Source of the DNA: Bryobacterales bacterium
Lineage (GTDB): Bacteria > Acidobacteriota > Terriglobia > Bryobacterales > Bryobacteraceae
Reading direction: 5' to 3'
Length of the DNA stretch: 47,656 bases
Assembly (NCBI GenBank): GCA_020847975.1
Contig: JADLBD010000059.1
Span: forward strand, 1 to 47,656
Shown piece after piece: positions 24,238-31,976 of this stretch (positions within the stretch are counted from its first letter, which is position 1; each line of letters begins with the position of its first letter). The notes beneath the pieces are model-generated. The model had not been told where the DNA came from. It worked only from the letters and a program-made list of their open reading frames with translations, and made no database searches. The position numbers were made by a program, and so were the translations under genes.

Positions 24238-26309
24238 CAATTCAAATTGGCCGCCCAGATGTTCTTACGCTCTTGTGTAAGACGGAGAACCAGGCGATTA
24301 CCGGCAATGGCGAACCATCGGGACATCTTTGGATATTGCGCCATGGTGTGAAAATGCCTGGCTGCGAACGGATCGCCGATGGTACGTCTGGCCGCGGGGT
24401 CGATGCGCTGAGCCCACAGACAGCGATATTCATCTTCGACGGAGAGGAAGTAAGCGATGTCGCCCTGTGGAGACCAGATGGCGGCGGAGTCGGGCAACCG
24501 TGTCAGAGGTATCCAACTCTCCTGCTGAGGCCAGCGCCTGCCCTCGAACGGGACCAGGTAGACTCGTTCCGTCTCCCCCTGGCGCACCCCAATCGCAACC
24601 GTTCTCCCGTCCGGTGAGAAGGTCCCGCTGAGGACTGGCACTGAGGATGGAAGTTCGGAACGTGTTCCGGTGCTGAGATCCAGCAGACCCAGCCTTTCCG
24701 CCCCCGAAACGTAGAGGACGCGGCTGCCGTCGGGGGACCAATCCGCCGGCGCTCCGCAATCGCTACACACTTGCCGCTCCTCGCTGCCACCGGCCGGGGC
24801 GAAGATGACGGACTGCCTGTCTCCCTCCAGACGCACAAAAACGATGGTGGAACCGTCACGCGCCACGATCGGATGGACCTCGTTCCGGGGGGTGGCGGCC
24901 AGCGGCCGCTCCGCTCCAGTACTCAGATCCCGCAGCCACACGTCATAGTTGCCGGTGCGGCGCGACGCATAGGCGAGCAGGTTCCCATCAGCCGACAAGG
25001 AAGGACGCGTTGCCTTCAACCCAGGAACAATCGACATGTCATCGGTCAATTTCCGGCCTTGTTCGTGTACCGTACCGCTCCCCGGATCGATCGAAAACTG
25101 CCACAATTGACTCTCTACCAATCCGGCAGCGGCCACCGCGATCTGCTTTTCTCCTTGGACTGCGGCAACCCTCACGTGCGATATCATGCCTGGACCCCAA
25201 GTGATTTGCTCCGCCGGTTCCGCCGTGTGATCGCTCATGGAAGACAGCGGAATCCACCAAAGATTCACGTTTCCCGAACCTGCGTAGGCGAACACCACCC
25301 GATTCCCCGCCCAGTCGAGCGGGGAGTGATAGAACTGCAGCCTGGGCAATCCTTGACGCTCCAATTGTTGCGAAACACCAGTTGCCACCGGGTTGCTGCC
25401 GTCGGCGGCGACGGCCCACCAGTCGTACTCTTGCGGCCGGGCATGAGTGGAACCAATAAACAAAATGCTCTTTCCGTCCGCCGACCAAAGGGGAATTCTG
25501 GCCCTGCGGAACATCGGGGGCGTCACCCGCGTCACGCCGCCTCCGGAAGCGGCCACCGTGTATATCGCAAAGCTGCCGTCCGGCAACTCATTGTCGAAGG
25601 CAATCCTACTGCCGTCATGCGAGAAGCGAGGATAGTCTCCCGCCGCAAGCCGCATTTCTTTCCCCCCGCTGGCAGCTATGGAGTAAATCACGCCGCCGTC
25701 ACGATAGGAGTGAAACACCACGCGTGTACCGTCGGGCGAGATGTCCGGGCGGCAGTCGCGGGCCCTATCATCCGTCAGACGCCGGGCAGGCCGGCCGCCT
25801 TCCAGTTGCTGCACGTAGATGTCCTCGTCTCCTCTGCCGGCGCGATCGGACGAGTAGACAAGCACCTTGCCCTCGCGTGAGATGGCCGGCTCCGTGGTCG
25901 ACCCGGTATCGAAGGTGACCTGCCTCCAGACGGGTCGAACCGCCTCTCGCGTCCCCGGCCTCAGTTGCGCAGCCAGAAGCAGCGCGAAGACCGCCGTTAT
26001 CCATCCCCCAGCCCAGAGCCATATGCGCCGCCTCCGCTGGTCAGGGAGCGGATCCTCCCGAACAGCCTTTCCCTCCGTCGCCTGCTCGAACTTCAGCCAC
26101 CAGTCATCCAACTCGGACTTCAGGGCGAATACGCTCGCCCTCTTAGCGCCCGTTAGCCGGTGAACCGGCATGTGCAACGTCTGTTCCCAGCGGCGAACCG
26201 TTCTCTCGCTGCGCCGAAGGTAATCCGCAATCTCCTTCCAGGAATCCAGCCGGTCCGTGGCGAACGGCTTTCTCTCCGAAGAATTCTTTGAACCCTCGAT
26301 GGTCGCCAT
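24237..26309 (-). CDS. Membrane-bound one-component regulator: HTH, single TM, TolB-like propeller
   Basis: The product has 690 residues. The cytoplasmic N-terminus (about 20-75) is a MerR/excisionase-like helix-turn-helix (DSWKEIADYLRRSERTVRRW, then VHRLTGAKRASVFA). A membrane helix lies at about 96-114 after an RRRR stop-transfer stretch. The remaining 570 residues are PD40 propeller blades (PAISREGKVLVYSSDRAG, DISPDGTRVVFHSYRDG, DWSPDGSRVLYVSG and others). The layout suggests a regulator that senses something outside the membrane and acts on DNA directly. It is transcribed after the ASST-sulfatase-thrC run but has its own 77-bp gap. Targets and ligand are unknown. Such HTH-propeller proteins are frequent in Acidobacteria. 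Confidence 0.85.
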   Translation of the reverse strand: MATIEGSKNSSERKPFATDRLDSWKEIADYLRRSERTVRRWEQTLHMPVHRLTGAKRASVFALKSELDDWWLKFEQATEGKAVREDPLPDQRRRRIWLWAGGWITAVFALLLAAQLRPGTREAVRPVWRQVTFDTGSTTEPAISREGKVLVYSSDRAGRGDEDIYVQQLEGGRPARRLTDDRARDCRPDISPDGTRVVFHSYRDGGVIYSIAASGGKEMRLAAGDYPRFSHDGSRIAFDNELPDGSFAIYTVAASGGGVTRVTPPMFRRARIPLWSADGKSILFIGSTHARPQEYDWWAVAADGSNPVATGVSQQLERQGLPRLQFYHSPLDWAGNRVVFAYAGSGNVNLWWIPLSSMSDHTAEPAEQITWGPGMISHVRVAAVQGEKQIAVAAAGLVESQLWQFSIDPGSGTVHEQGRKLTDDMSIVPGLKATRPSLSADGNLLAYASRRTGNYDVWLRDLSTGAERPLAATPRNEVHPIVARDGSTIVFVRLEGDRQSVIFAPAGGSEERQVCSDCGAPADWSPDGSRVLYVSGAERLGLLDLSTGTRSELPSSVPVLSGTFSPDGRTVAIGVRQGETERVYLVPFEGRRWPQQESWIPLTRLPDSAAIWSPQGDIAYFLSVEDEYRCLWAQRIDPAARRTIGDPFAARHFHTMAQYPKMSRWFAIAGNRLVLRLTQERKNIWAANLN

Positions 26310-26386
26310 GCGTGCGGTTCCTTGGAGCCTGGAAAGATAATACGACTCTCCACTTCCGCAAACAAGGCCTACAACGCCTAGATCGC

Positions 26387-27694
26387 TCAGGCCCCCAACA
26401 GCGCCGCAATCCGTTCCGCGTCATTCGGAACCACCACCGGCTGATTCCCGAACGTCGCCCGGATCCCCGCCCCGTCCGGCCCCTTCAACTGCCCGGTGTG
26501 ATAGTGGTAAATGTAATCCGGATCCTTCAGCACGTTGCCCGTGAGTACGGCCACAACGTCCGCTTCACCATCTATCGCCCCGGCCGACACCAGCTTCCGA
26601 ATCCCGGCCAGAGTCGCCGCCGAAGCCGGTTCGCAGCCGATTCCGCACAGCCCGATCTGCGCCTTGGCGTCAGCTATCTCCTGCTCGCTCACCTTTTCCA
26701 CCAACCCGCCCGTCGTAGTCACCTCGAGCAGAGCCTTCGGCCACGACACCGGATCCCCGATCTTGATCGCCGTCGCCAGAGTCTTCGGATGCTCCACCGG
26801 CGTGAATACCGCCCCGGCGCCCTTGTGCAGGAATTCGTAGAACGGCGCGCTCCCTTCCGCCTGGATCACCGCCAGCCTCGGCAGGCGGTCAATCAGCCCC
26901 CATTCCTTCATCTCCCGCAGCGCCTTCCCGAATGCCGACGTGTTCCCCAGGTTCCCGCCCGGCAGCACAATCCAATCCGGCACGCGCCAGTCGCGCTGGT
27001 CCATCAGTTCCACCATGATGGATTTCTGCCCTTCAATCCGGAACGGATTGATCGAGTTCAACAGGTAGATCCCCAACCGCTCCGCCAGCACGCGCACCAG
27101 CGCCAGAATCTGATCGAAATTCGCCTCCACCTGAAGCGTCCTCGCCCCATACTCCAGAGCCTGCGCCAACTTCCCGTAGGAAATATTCCCGTGCGGAATG
27201 AAGATCACCGGCTGCATCCCCGCCGCGCTCGCATACGCCGCCATCGACGCCGAGGTGTTCCCTGTCGATACGCACGCCACGCGCTTCATTCCCAGCCGCA
27301 TCGCCTGCGCCGCCCCGCAGGTCATCCCGTTGTCCTTGAACGATCCCGTCGGGTTGAACCCCTGATGTTTGAACGCGATGCGCTTCAATCCCGCGTACGC
27401 CGCCGCCACCGGAGCATCCAGCACCGGCGTATTCCCTTCCCGCAGCGTCACCACGTGCCGGTAATCGTCCAGGAAAGGGAAGAACTCGCGGTAGCGCCAC
27501 ACTCCGCTCTGGTCCAGCGGCGCGTTGCTCATCCGCCTCTCGCGCCAGGTCTTCTTCATCTGCCCGGCATCCGGAACGGCGCCTTCATACACCGCCTCCA
27601 GCAGCCCCCCGCACTTCGGGCAGTTGTACAGGACTTCCGTAATCGCATACCGCGCGCGGCATGCCCTCTCAAAGCAGATCAGTTCCGCAGTCAT
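26387..27694 (-). CDS. thrC: Threonine synthase
   Basis: The product has 435 residues. This PLP enzyme converts O-phospho-L-homoserine to L-threonine. The N-terminus has four Cys (C7, C12, C25, C28 in CPKCGG) forming a zinc-ribbon-like start common in type I/II threonine synthases. The PLP lysine is K120 in GSFKDNGMT; the phosphate loop is GGNLGNTSAFGK and the Asn/Ser-rich loop STGNTSASMAAYA. Ends with a regular C-terminus. It is transcribed after the sulfatase with a 60-nt gap, so co-transcription is possible but no functional link is evident. A distinct HTH-propeller gene follows. Confidence 0.93.
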   Translation of the reverse strand: MTAELICFERACRARYAITEVLYNCPKCGGLLEAVYEGAVPDAGQMKKTWRERRMSNAPLDQSGVWRYREFFPFLDDYRHVVTLREGNTPVLDAPVAAAYAGLKRIAFKHQGFNPTGSFKDNGMTCGAAQAMRLGMKRVACVSTGNTSASMAAYASAAGMQPVIFIPHGNISYGKLAQALEYGARTLQVEANFDQILALVRVLAERLGIYLLNSINPFRIEGQKSIMVELMDQRDWRVPDWIVLPGGNLGNTSAFGKALREMKEWGLIDRLPRLAVIQAEGSAPFYEFLHKGAGAVFTPVEHPKTLATAIKIGDPVSWPKALLEVTTTGGLVEKVSEQEIADAKAQIGLCGIGCEPASAATLAGIRKLVSAGAIDGEADVVAVLTGNVLKDPDYIYHYHTGQLKGPDGAGIRATFGNQPVVVPNDAERIAALLGA

Positions 27695-27753
27695 GAAACT
27701 TCTGATTATCGCATCCCTCGCGGGGACGGCTTACTTGTGAGGGAGTCCGCGGC

Positions 27754-29139
27754 TTACGGAGACGGCGTCGACGGAAGCGCTCCCACTTCCGTAGCGCCCA
27801 CCTTGCGGCGCATCGTGTCCTGCCAGGCGCTCCGCACCTGGTCCGGCAGATTCAGCAGCGCCTGGTTCACGCGCGCCAGAATGTCCGCCACCACGTCCGG
27901 ATTGTCGCTCGATACATCGTAGCCTTCCTCCGGATCCGCGTCCAGATCGTACAACTCCGGCTTCGGCAGCGGCAGGTTCAGCCGTCCTTCCGGCGGCGGC
28001 GGAATCCACGGCGGACTGTTATATCGCGAGATGTGCAACTTCCAATCCCCGTAACGGGCGCACTGTAATTGCCACATGTCGAAGTAGAGGAACAGCCCGT
28101 GATCAATCTCATCCGCGTCCCCCGTAAGCATCGATGTTATGTCTACGCCATCCAACGGTTTATCCGGCAGCGGCGCGGAGCAGAGATTGGCAATCGTCGG
28201 CAGAATGTCGAGCATCGTCGCCATGCCCGGACAGGTCCGGTTCGCCGGAATTTTCCCCGGCCACCGGGCGATGAACGGCTCCCGCACCCCCCCGTCGTAG
28301 GTTTCCCCTTTCCGCCCTCGCAACGGAGCGGCGCTCCCCTGATACCACGGCCCGTTGTCGCTGGTGAATATCACTAGCGTGTTGTCGGCCAGCCCGGTCT
28401 CCTTGAGCGAGCGCAGCACCTCACCGACACTCCAGTCCATCTCCATCACCGTATCCCCATAAGGCCCCAGCCTCGACTTCCTCCTGAACTGTTTTCCGGG
28501 CCAAAGCGGGATATGCGGCGCCGTGTGTGCCATATACAGGAAGAACGGAGTGTCCGGCGTGCGGCTGCGAATGTAGCTCGTCGCCTGATCGGTAAACTGC
28601 TGCGTCAACGTCGACAGGTCCACCGGATCCACCGCCACGTCCCGGTTGTGCATCACCTGCAGCGGATACATGTCGTGGCTGTACAGAAGCCCGTAGAATT
28701 CGTCAAACCCGTTGTCGTTCGGCTGGAACCCAGGCTTCCCCCCAAGGTGCCACTTGCCGGTCAAAGCTGTTTGATAGCCCACCTTCTTGAGCATCCCGGC
28801 AATGCTTGTCTCGGCCGCCGAAAGCCCCGTGGTATCCCACGGGAACATCACGTTGGGAATCCCTACCCTCACCGGGTAGCGGCCCGTCAACAGCCCGGCT
28901 CGCGAGGGCGAACACACCGCACTGGCAGCATAGAACTGCTGGATGCGCGTGCCATCCTTAGCTAGTTGATCAATATTCGGGGTTTTGATTCGCGACCCGT
29001 AACAGCCGATGTCCCCGTAGCCGAGATCGTCGGCCAGAATCAGGACTACATTCGGCGGCCGGTCTTGAGCGCTCGCTACACGGGCCCCACCCCAAGCCAG
29101 GCCCGCAGCGGCGGCTTTCAAAAAGCTGCGACGGTTCAT
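27754..29139 (-). CDS. Secreted type I sulfatase
   Basis: The product has 461 residues with a Tat-type signal (NRRSFLKAAAAGLAWGG). The alkaline-phosphatase superfamily metal residues begin at D37-D38 in LADDLGYGD. The sulfatase signature C76-S-P-S-R80 in AVCSPSRAGLLTGRYP predicts conversion of C76 to formylglycine. Further blocks are GKWHLGG, FTSDNGPW and LRGRKGETYDGGVREP. It removes sulfate from an organic ester in the periplasm or outside. No formylglycine-generating enzyme is in the window, so maturation must be encoded elsewhere. It lies 16 nt after ASST copy 2 on the same strand, which strongly suggests a common transcript. Confidence 0.93.
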   Translation of the reverse strand: MNRRSFLKAAAAGLAWGGARVASAQDRPPNVVLILADDLGYGDIGCYGSRIKTPNIDQLAKDGTRIQQFYAASAVCSPSRAGLLTGRYPVRVGIPNVMFPWDTTGLSAAETSIAGMLKKVGYQTALTGKWHLGGKPGFQPNDNGFDEFYGLLYSHDMYPLQVMHNRDVAVDPVDLSTLTQQFTDQATSYIRSRTPDTPFFLYMAHTAPHIPLWPGKQFRRKSRLGPYGDTVMEMDWSVGEVLRSLKETGLADNTLVIFTSDNGPWYQGSAAPLRGRKGETYDGGVREPFIARWPGKIPANRTCPGMATMLDILPTIANLCSAPLPDKPLDGVDITSMLTGDADEIDHGLFLYFDMWQLQCARYGDWKLHISRYNSPPWIPPPPEGRLNLPLPKPELYDLDADPEEGYDVSSDNPDVVADILARVNQALLNLPDQVRSAWQDTMRRKVGATEVGALPSTPSP

Positions 29140-29155
29140 TCGGTTTGGAGATAGT

Positions 29156-30919
29156 CTACTCTAACGGAGTGTAAATGTCACGTAGCCTGAAAGTCCTATA
29201 CATCGCCGCCCCAATTTGCAGGCGATACACCGCTTGCGCGTAGGCATCCACCTCCACTGATTCGCTCTGCGCCGGTGTCACAAACCCCAAATCAAAGTGG
29301 TAGTTCCCGCTGGGAAGCCGCTGCGCCGTTCCCAGAGCCGCCGAATAGTACCCCAAGTCCGCATTGAACACCAGCGTCGCCTTCCGGTTGAACTCGTCCA
29401 ACTCCCATACCTGCCCCCGGCTGTGCGCTCCCCCGTCCCCGGCCCGCCGCGTATTCCCGTTGTCGAACAGCATGATCCGGTTTGGACTCCCCCGTTCCAC
29501 GCTCGCGTCATGCTGGTGCGAAAACCACGCGTTGGGGTCCGCCGAATCCAACGCGAAATCGCCATACTGCCCCAGCCGCCAGATCACGTGGCCGTCGCCT
29601 TTCCCGTTCCGGTAGTCGATCTTCACCAGCCAGTCCTGGTGCCGTATTGACAGCAGCAGGTGCCCGTCCGGCATCAGTTGCACCGAGTTGCTGTGCAGCC
29701 AGTCGTTGGCCTTCGCAGCCTGCCGGAACGGAGGGCATCCTCCGCCCGCCGGCGTGCAGGTCTCCCGAAGAACCGCCGCCCGGTTCACATCCATGTGCTC
29801 GAAGGCATCCCACACCCACTCCACCTGCATGTCCTGGTCAAGAACCAGAATCATGTCCCCCAACACATCCACCGGCGAAGCTTCCTCTTGCACGTTCGAA
29901 AGCATTTGTTCCGTATTCGCCAGCGCCAGAATCCGCCCGCCCGGCAGCCGCGCTACCTCATGATGAAACCCGGTAATGGGCCGCTTCCCCATCGCCGCCA
30001 GTTGCTCGTTGATCCGCGCCGCATTCGTCACCCGCGTGGTGATTCCCAGCAGATCAAACTCGCCCACCAGTTGCTCGGAATCCTCCCCCTGCGCGTGTTG
30101 CGTAAATCCGGTAAAGATTCCACCCGCGTAACTGCGCGTCAGCGTCTCGATCTCGCCCAGGTAATACCAAACCATCCGCCCGGTGAGATCGGTGGCCACC
30201 ATGAACTGCGCGATCGGGCTTTGCAGCAGAACCCCTGCCTGGTTCGGCTGGGGCGGAGGCGTCACCACCGTATAAGTCGTGACCGGATCCACATTGCCCG
30301 TCACCGCCTTCAATTCCGGCCCCGCCGCCGTTCGCGATCCGTCCTGCAACACGTGCCGCACGGTGTATTCCGTCGCCGGCCTCATCCCCGCAATCACGAA
30401 ATTCAGAGTCTCGTTTCTCCGGCATGGCTGGAACGGAGTGGACTGCGCCGTCCCCTCCGGATCGCGAAACACCACCCGCATCCGCGCGCCCACCGGACAT
30501 GCCGGAGCCCCATAGAGAAAAACCAGCGGATGTTGCGTTCGAGCGAGCACCGGCTGTTCTCCCTTCGCCAATGGCGACATTTCGAAACTGCCCGTTGTCA
30601 CCGCGCTCTCGCCCGTCGAGAGATTCCTCACCGACGCCTCGATTTCGTACGCCCCCTCACGGTCCGTCGCGCTCCAGACCAGCGTGGACCCCGGGCCGTA
30701 ATCCCTCACCACGCGTAACTCGCCGTCCGCTCTCCGCGCGCGGAACCGGTACCACAACATCCCATCCTCCGCGCCCGACACCGCTGCATCCCAGGACACT
30801 ACCGTCCCCACCGGAGATGGCGAATACTCCGAAGGCGTCAGATCCACGTGCATCGCGGCGCGAACCGGCAACGGTAAAACCAGGAAAATAAAAAGAATTC
30901 CGCTAATGAACGACGTCAT
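29156..30919 (-). CDS. Arylsulfotransferase (ASST)-like secreted protein, copy 2
   Basis: The product has 587 residues from the ATG at 30919; an in-frame TTG two codons upstream is an alternative. A signal peptide occupies about 1-22. The layout is as in copy 1: an Ig-like N-terminal part and a beta-propeller. Active-site counterparts are H319/H320 (GFHHEVARLPGG), H409 (NDWLHSNS), R426 (LSIRHQDW) and H468/H470 (WFSHQHDA), with C388 and C395 in TCTPAGGGC. The two copies align along their whole length, so they are paralogues. Gene order with the sulfatase suggests a sulfate-ester pathway: sulfate moved between phenolic compounds and also hydrolysed. Actual donors and acceptors are unknown. Confidence 0.87.
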   Translation of the reverse strand: MTSFISGILFIFLVLPLPVRAAMHVDLTPSEYSPSPVGTVVSWDAAVSGAEDGMLWYRFRARRADGELRVVRDYGPGSTLVWSATDREGAYEIEASVRNLSTGESAVTTGSFEMSPLAKGEQPVLARTQHPLVFLYGAPACPVGARMRVVFRDPEGTAQSTPFQPCRRNETLNFVIAGMRPATEYTVRHVLQDGSRTAAGPELKAVTGNVDPVTTYTVVTPPPQPNQAGVLLQSPIAQFMVATDLTGRMVWYYLGEIETLTRSYAGGIFTGFTQHAQGEDSEQLVGEFDLLGITTRVTNAARINEQLAAMGKRPITGFHHEVARLPGGRILALANTEQMLSNVQEEASPVDVLGDMILVLDQDMQVEWVWDAFEHMDVNRAAVLRETCTPAGGGCPPFRQAAKANDWLHSNSVQLMPDGHLLLSIRHQDWLVKIDYRNGKGDGHVIWRLGQYGDFALDSADPNAWFSHQHDASVERGSPNRIMLFDNGNTRRAGDGGAHSRGQVWELDEFNRKATLVFNADLGYYSAALGTAQRLPSGNYHFDLGFVTPAQSESVEVDAYAQAVYRLQIGAAMYRTFRLRDIYTPLE

Positions 30920-30984
30920 AATCAAGAACTACACCTATTGAAAGATTCGACGTAAAATCGTCATGGACCGTTACACTAAAGGTC

Positions 30985-31000
30985 CTGTTAAATTCTGTTA
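30985..31000. promoter_or_regulatory. Tandem CTGTTA repeat in the divergent region
   Basis: CTGTTA occurs at 30985-30990 and again at 30995-31000, ten bases apart, i.e. one helical turn. It lies about 15 nt before the alcohol-dehydrogenase start and close to a GGACC/GGTCC inverted pair (30965-30969 and 30981-30985). It may be a regulator site or chance. Confidence 0.25.
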
Positions 31001-31015
31001 CCTTGGAAAGCGCCC

Positions 31016-31969
31016 ATGATCTCCGTCCACCTCGAACGCGGTGTTGTTTCCGTCGAAAATATCCCCCCTCCCTCGCGCCCCGCCGGCCATGCCCTCATCC
31101 GCCTCCTCCACGCCGGCATCTGCTCCACTGACCTCCATCTCCAGCGCGGCTATTACGGATTCGCCGGCACGCCCGGCCACGAATTCGTGGGCGAAGTCGT
31201 CGCCTGTGATAACGCTCAGTGGCTCGGGAAAAAAGTCGTCGGGGAAATCAATCTCACCTGCGGAAATTGCGATTTCTGCGCGAAAGGCTTGGGGCGGCAT
31301 TGCCCGAACCGTACCGTCCTCGGCATTGTCCGCCATCCCGGAGCATTCGCTGAATTTCTTACCCTCCCCGAACGGAACCTTCACGAAATACCGCCCCGGG
31401 TTCCCCTCCTCGACGCCGTCTTCACCGAACCCCTCGCCGCCGCCTGCGAAATTCTCGATCAGGTCCGAATCCCCAGCGGCGCTCCCGTCGCCGTTCTCGG
31501 CGATGGCAAACTCGGCCTTCTAATTGCCCAGGTCCTGCAACTGCACGGCGCGCAAGTCCACCTCTACGGCAGACACCCGGAAAAGATGGCCCTCCTCTCG
31601 CCGCTCGGCGTCGCTTCGCATCTCGCCGCGCCCAATGCCCCGCAAGCCGCCTATGAATTCGTCGTCGAAGCCACCGGCTCTTCCGCCGGCCTCGAGCAAG
31701 CCATCGCCCTCACCGTGCCGCGCGGAGCCCTCATCATGAAATCCACCGTTCATGACAGAGTTTCCATAGACACCGCGCCTGTCATTGTGAATGAGATCTC
31801 CCTCATCGGCTCGCGCTGCGGACGCTTTCCGCCCGCGCTCGATCTGCTGGCCCGGGGAAAGCTCATTCTTCAACCGCTGATCCAGGATCGTTTTCCCCTC
31901 GCCGATGCGCCCAAAGCCTTCGCGCGAGCAGCGGAAAAGGGAGTGCTGAAGGTGCTGCTCGACAATTGA
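31016..31969 (+). CDS. Zinc-dependent alcohol dehydrogenase (MDR superfamily)
   Basis: The product has 317 residues. Catalytic-zinc residues C36 (GICSTD) and H55-E56 (GHEFVGEV) are present, and the structural-zinc lobe has C82, C85, C88 and C96 (CGNCDFC...HC). The Rossmann fold follows with AVLGDGKLGLLIAQ, and the coenzyme phosphate region reads HLYGRHPEK. It oxidises an alcohol with NAD(P); the resemblance is to threonine/sorbitol dehydrogenase-type members, but substrate cannot be named. It is divergent from ASST copy 2 and begins a plus-strand run with the DUF2339 gene 7 nt downstream. Confidence 0.88.
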   Translation: MISVHLERGVVSVENIPPPSRPAGHALIRLLHAGICSTDLHLQRGYYGFAGTPGHEFVGEVVACDNAQWLGKKVVGEINLTCGNCDFCAKGLGRHCPNRTVLGIVRHPGAFAEFLTLPERNLHEIPPRVPLLDAVFTEPLAAACEILDQVRIPSGAPVAVLGDGKLGLLIAQVLQLHGAQVHLYGRHPEKMALLSPLGVASHLAAPNAPQAAYEFVVEATGSSAGLEQAIALTVPRGALIMKSTVHDRVSIDTAPVIVNEISLIGSRCGRFPPALDLLARGKLILQPLIQDRFPLADAPKAFARAAEKGVLKVLLDN

Positions 31970-31976
31970 GTCTTCT

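Noticed and set aside
27695..27753. CCCTC/GAGGG inverted pair between sulfatase and thrC
   Set aside because: Five-base arms with a long spacer in GC-rich DNA; likely chance.
26288..27922. 544-residue open frame on the plus strand
   Set aside because: Antisense to threonine synthase and crosses its gene boundaries; Arg/His/Pro-rich shadow.
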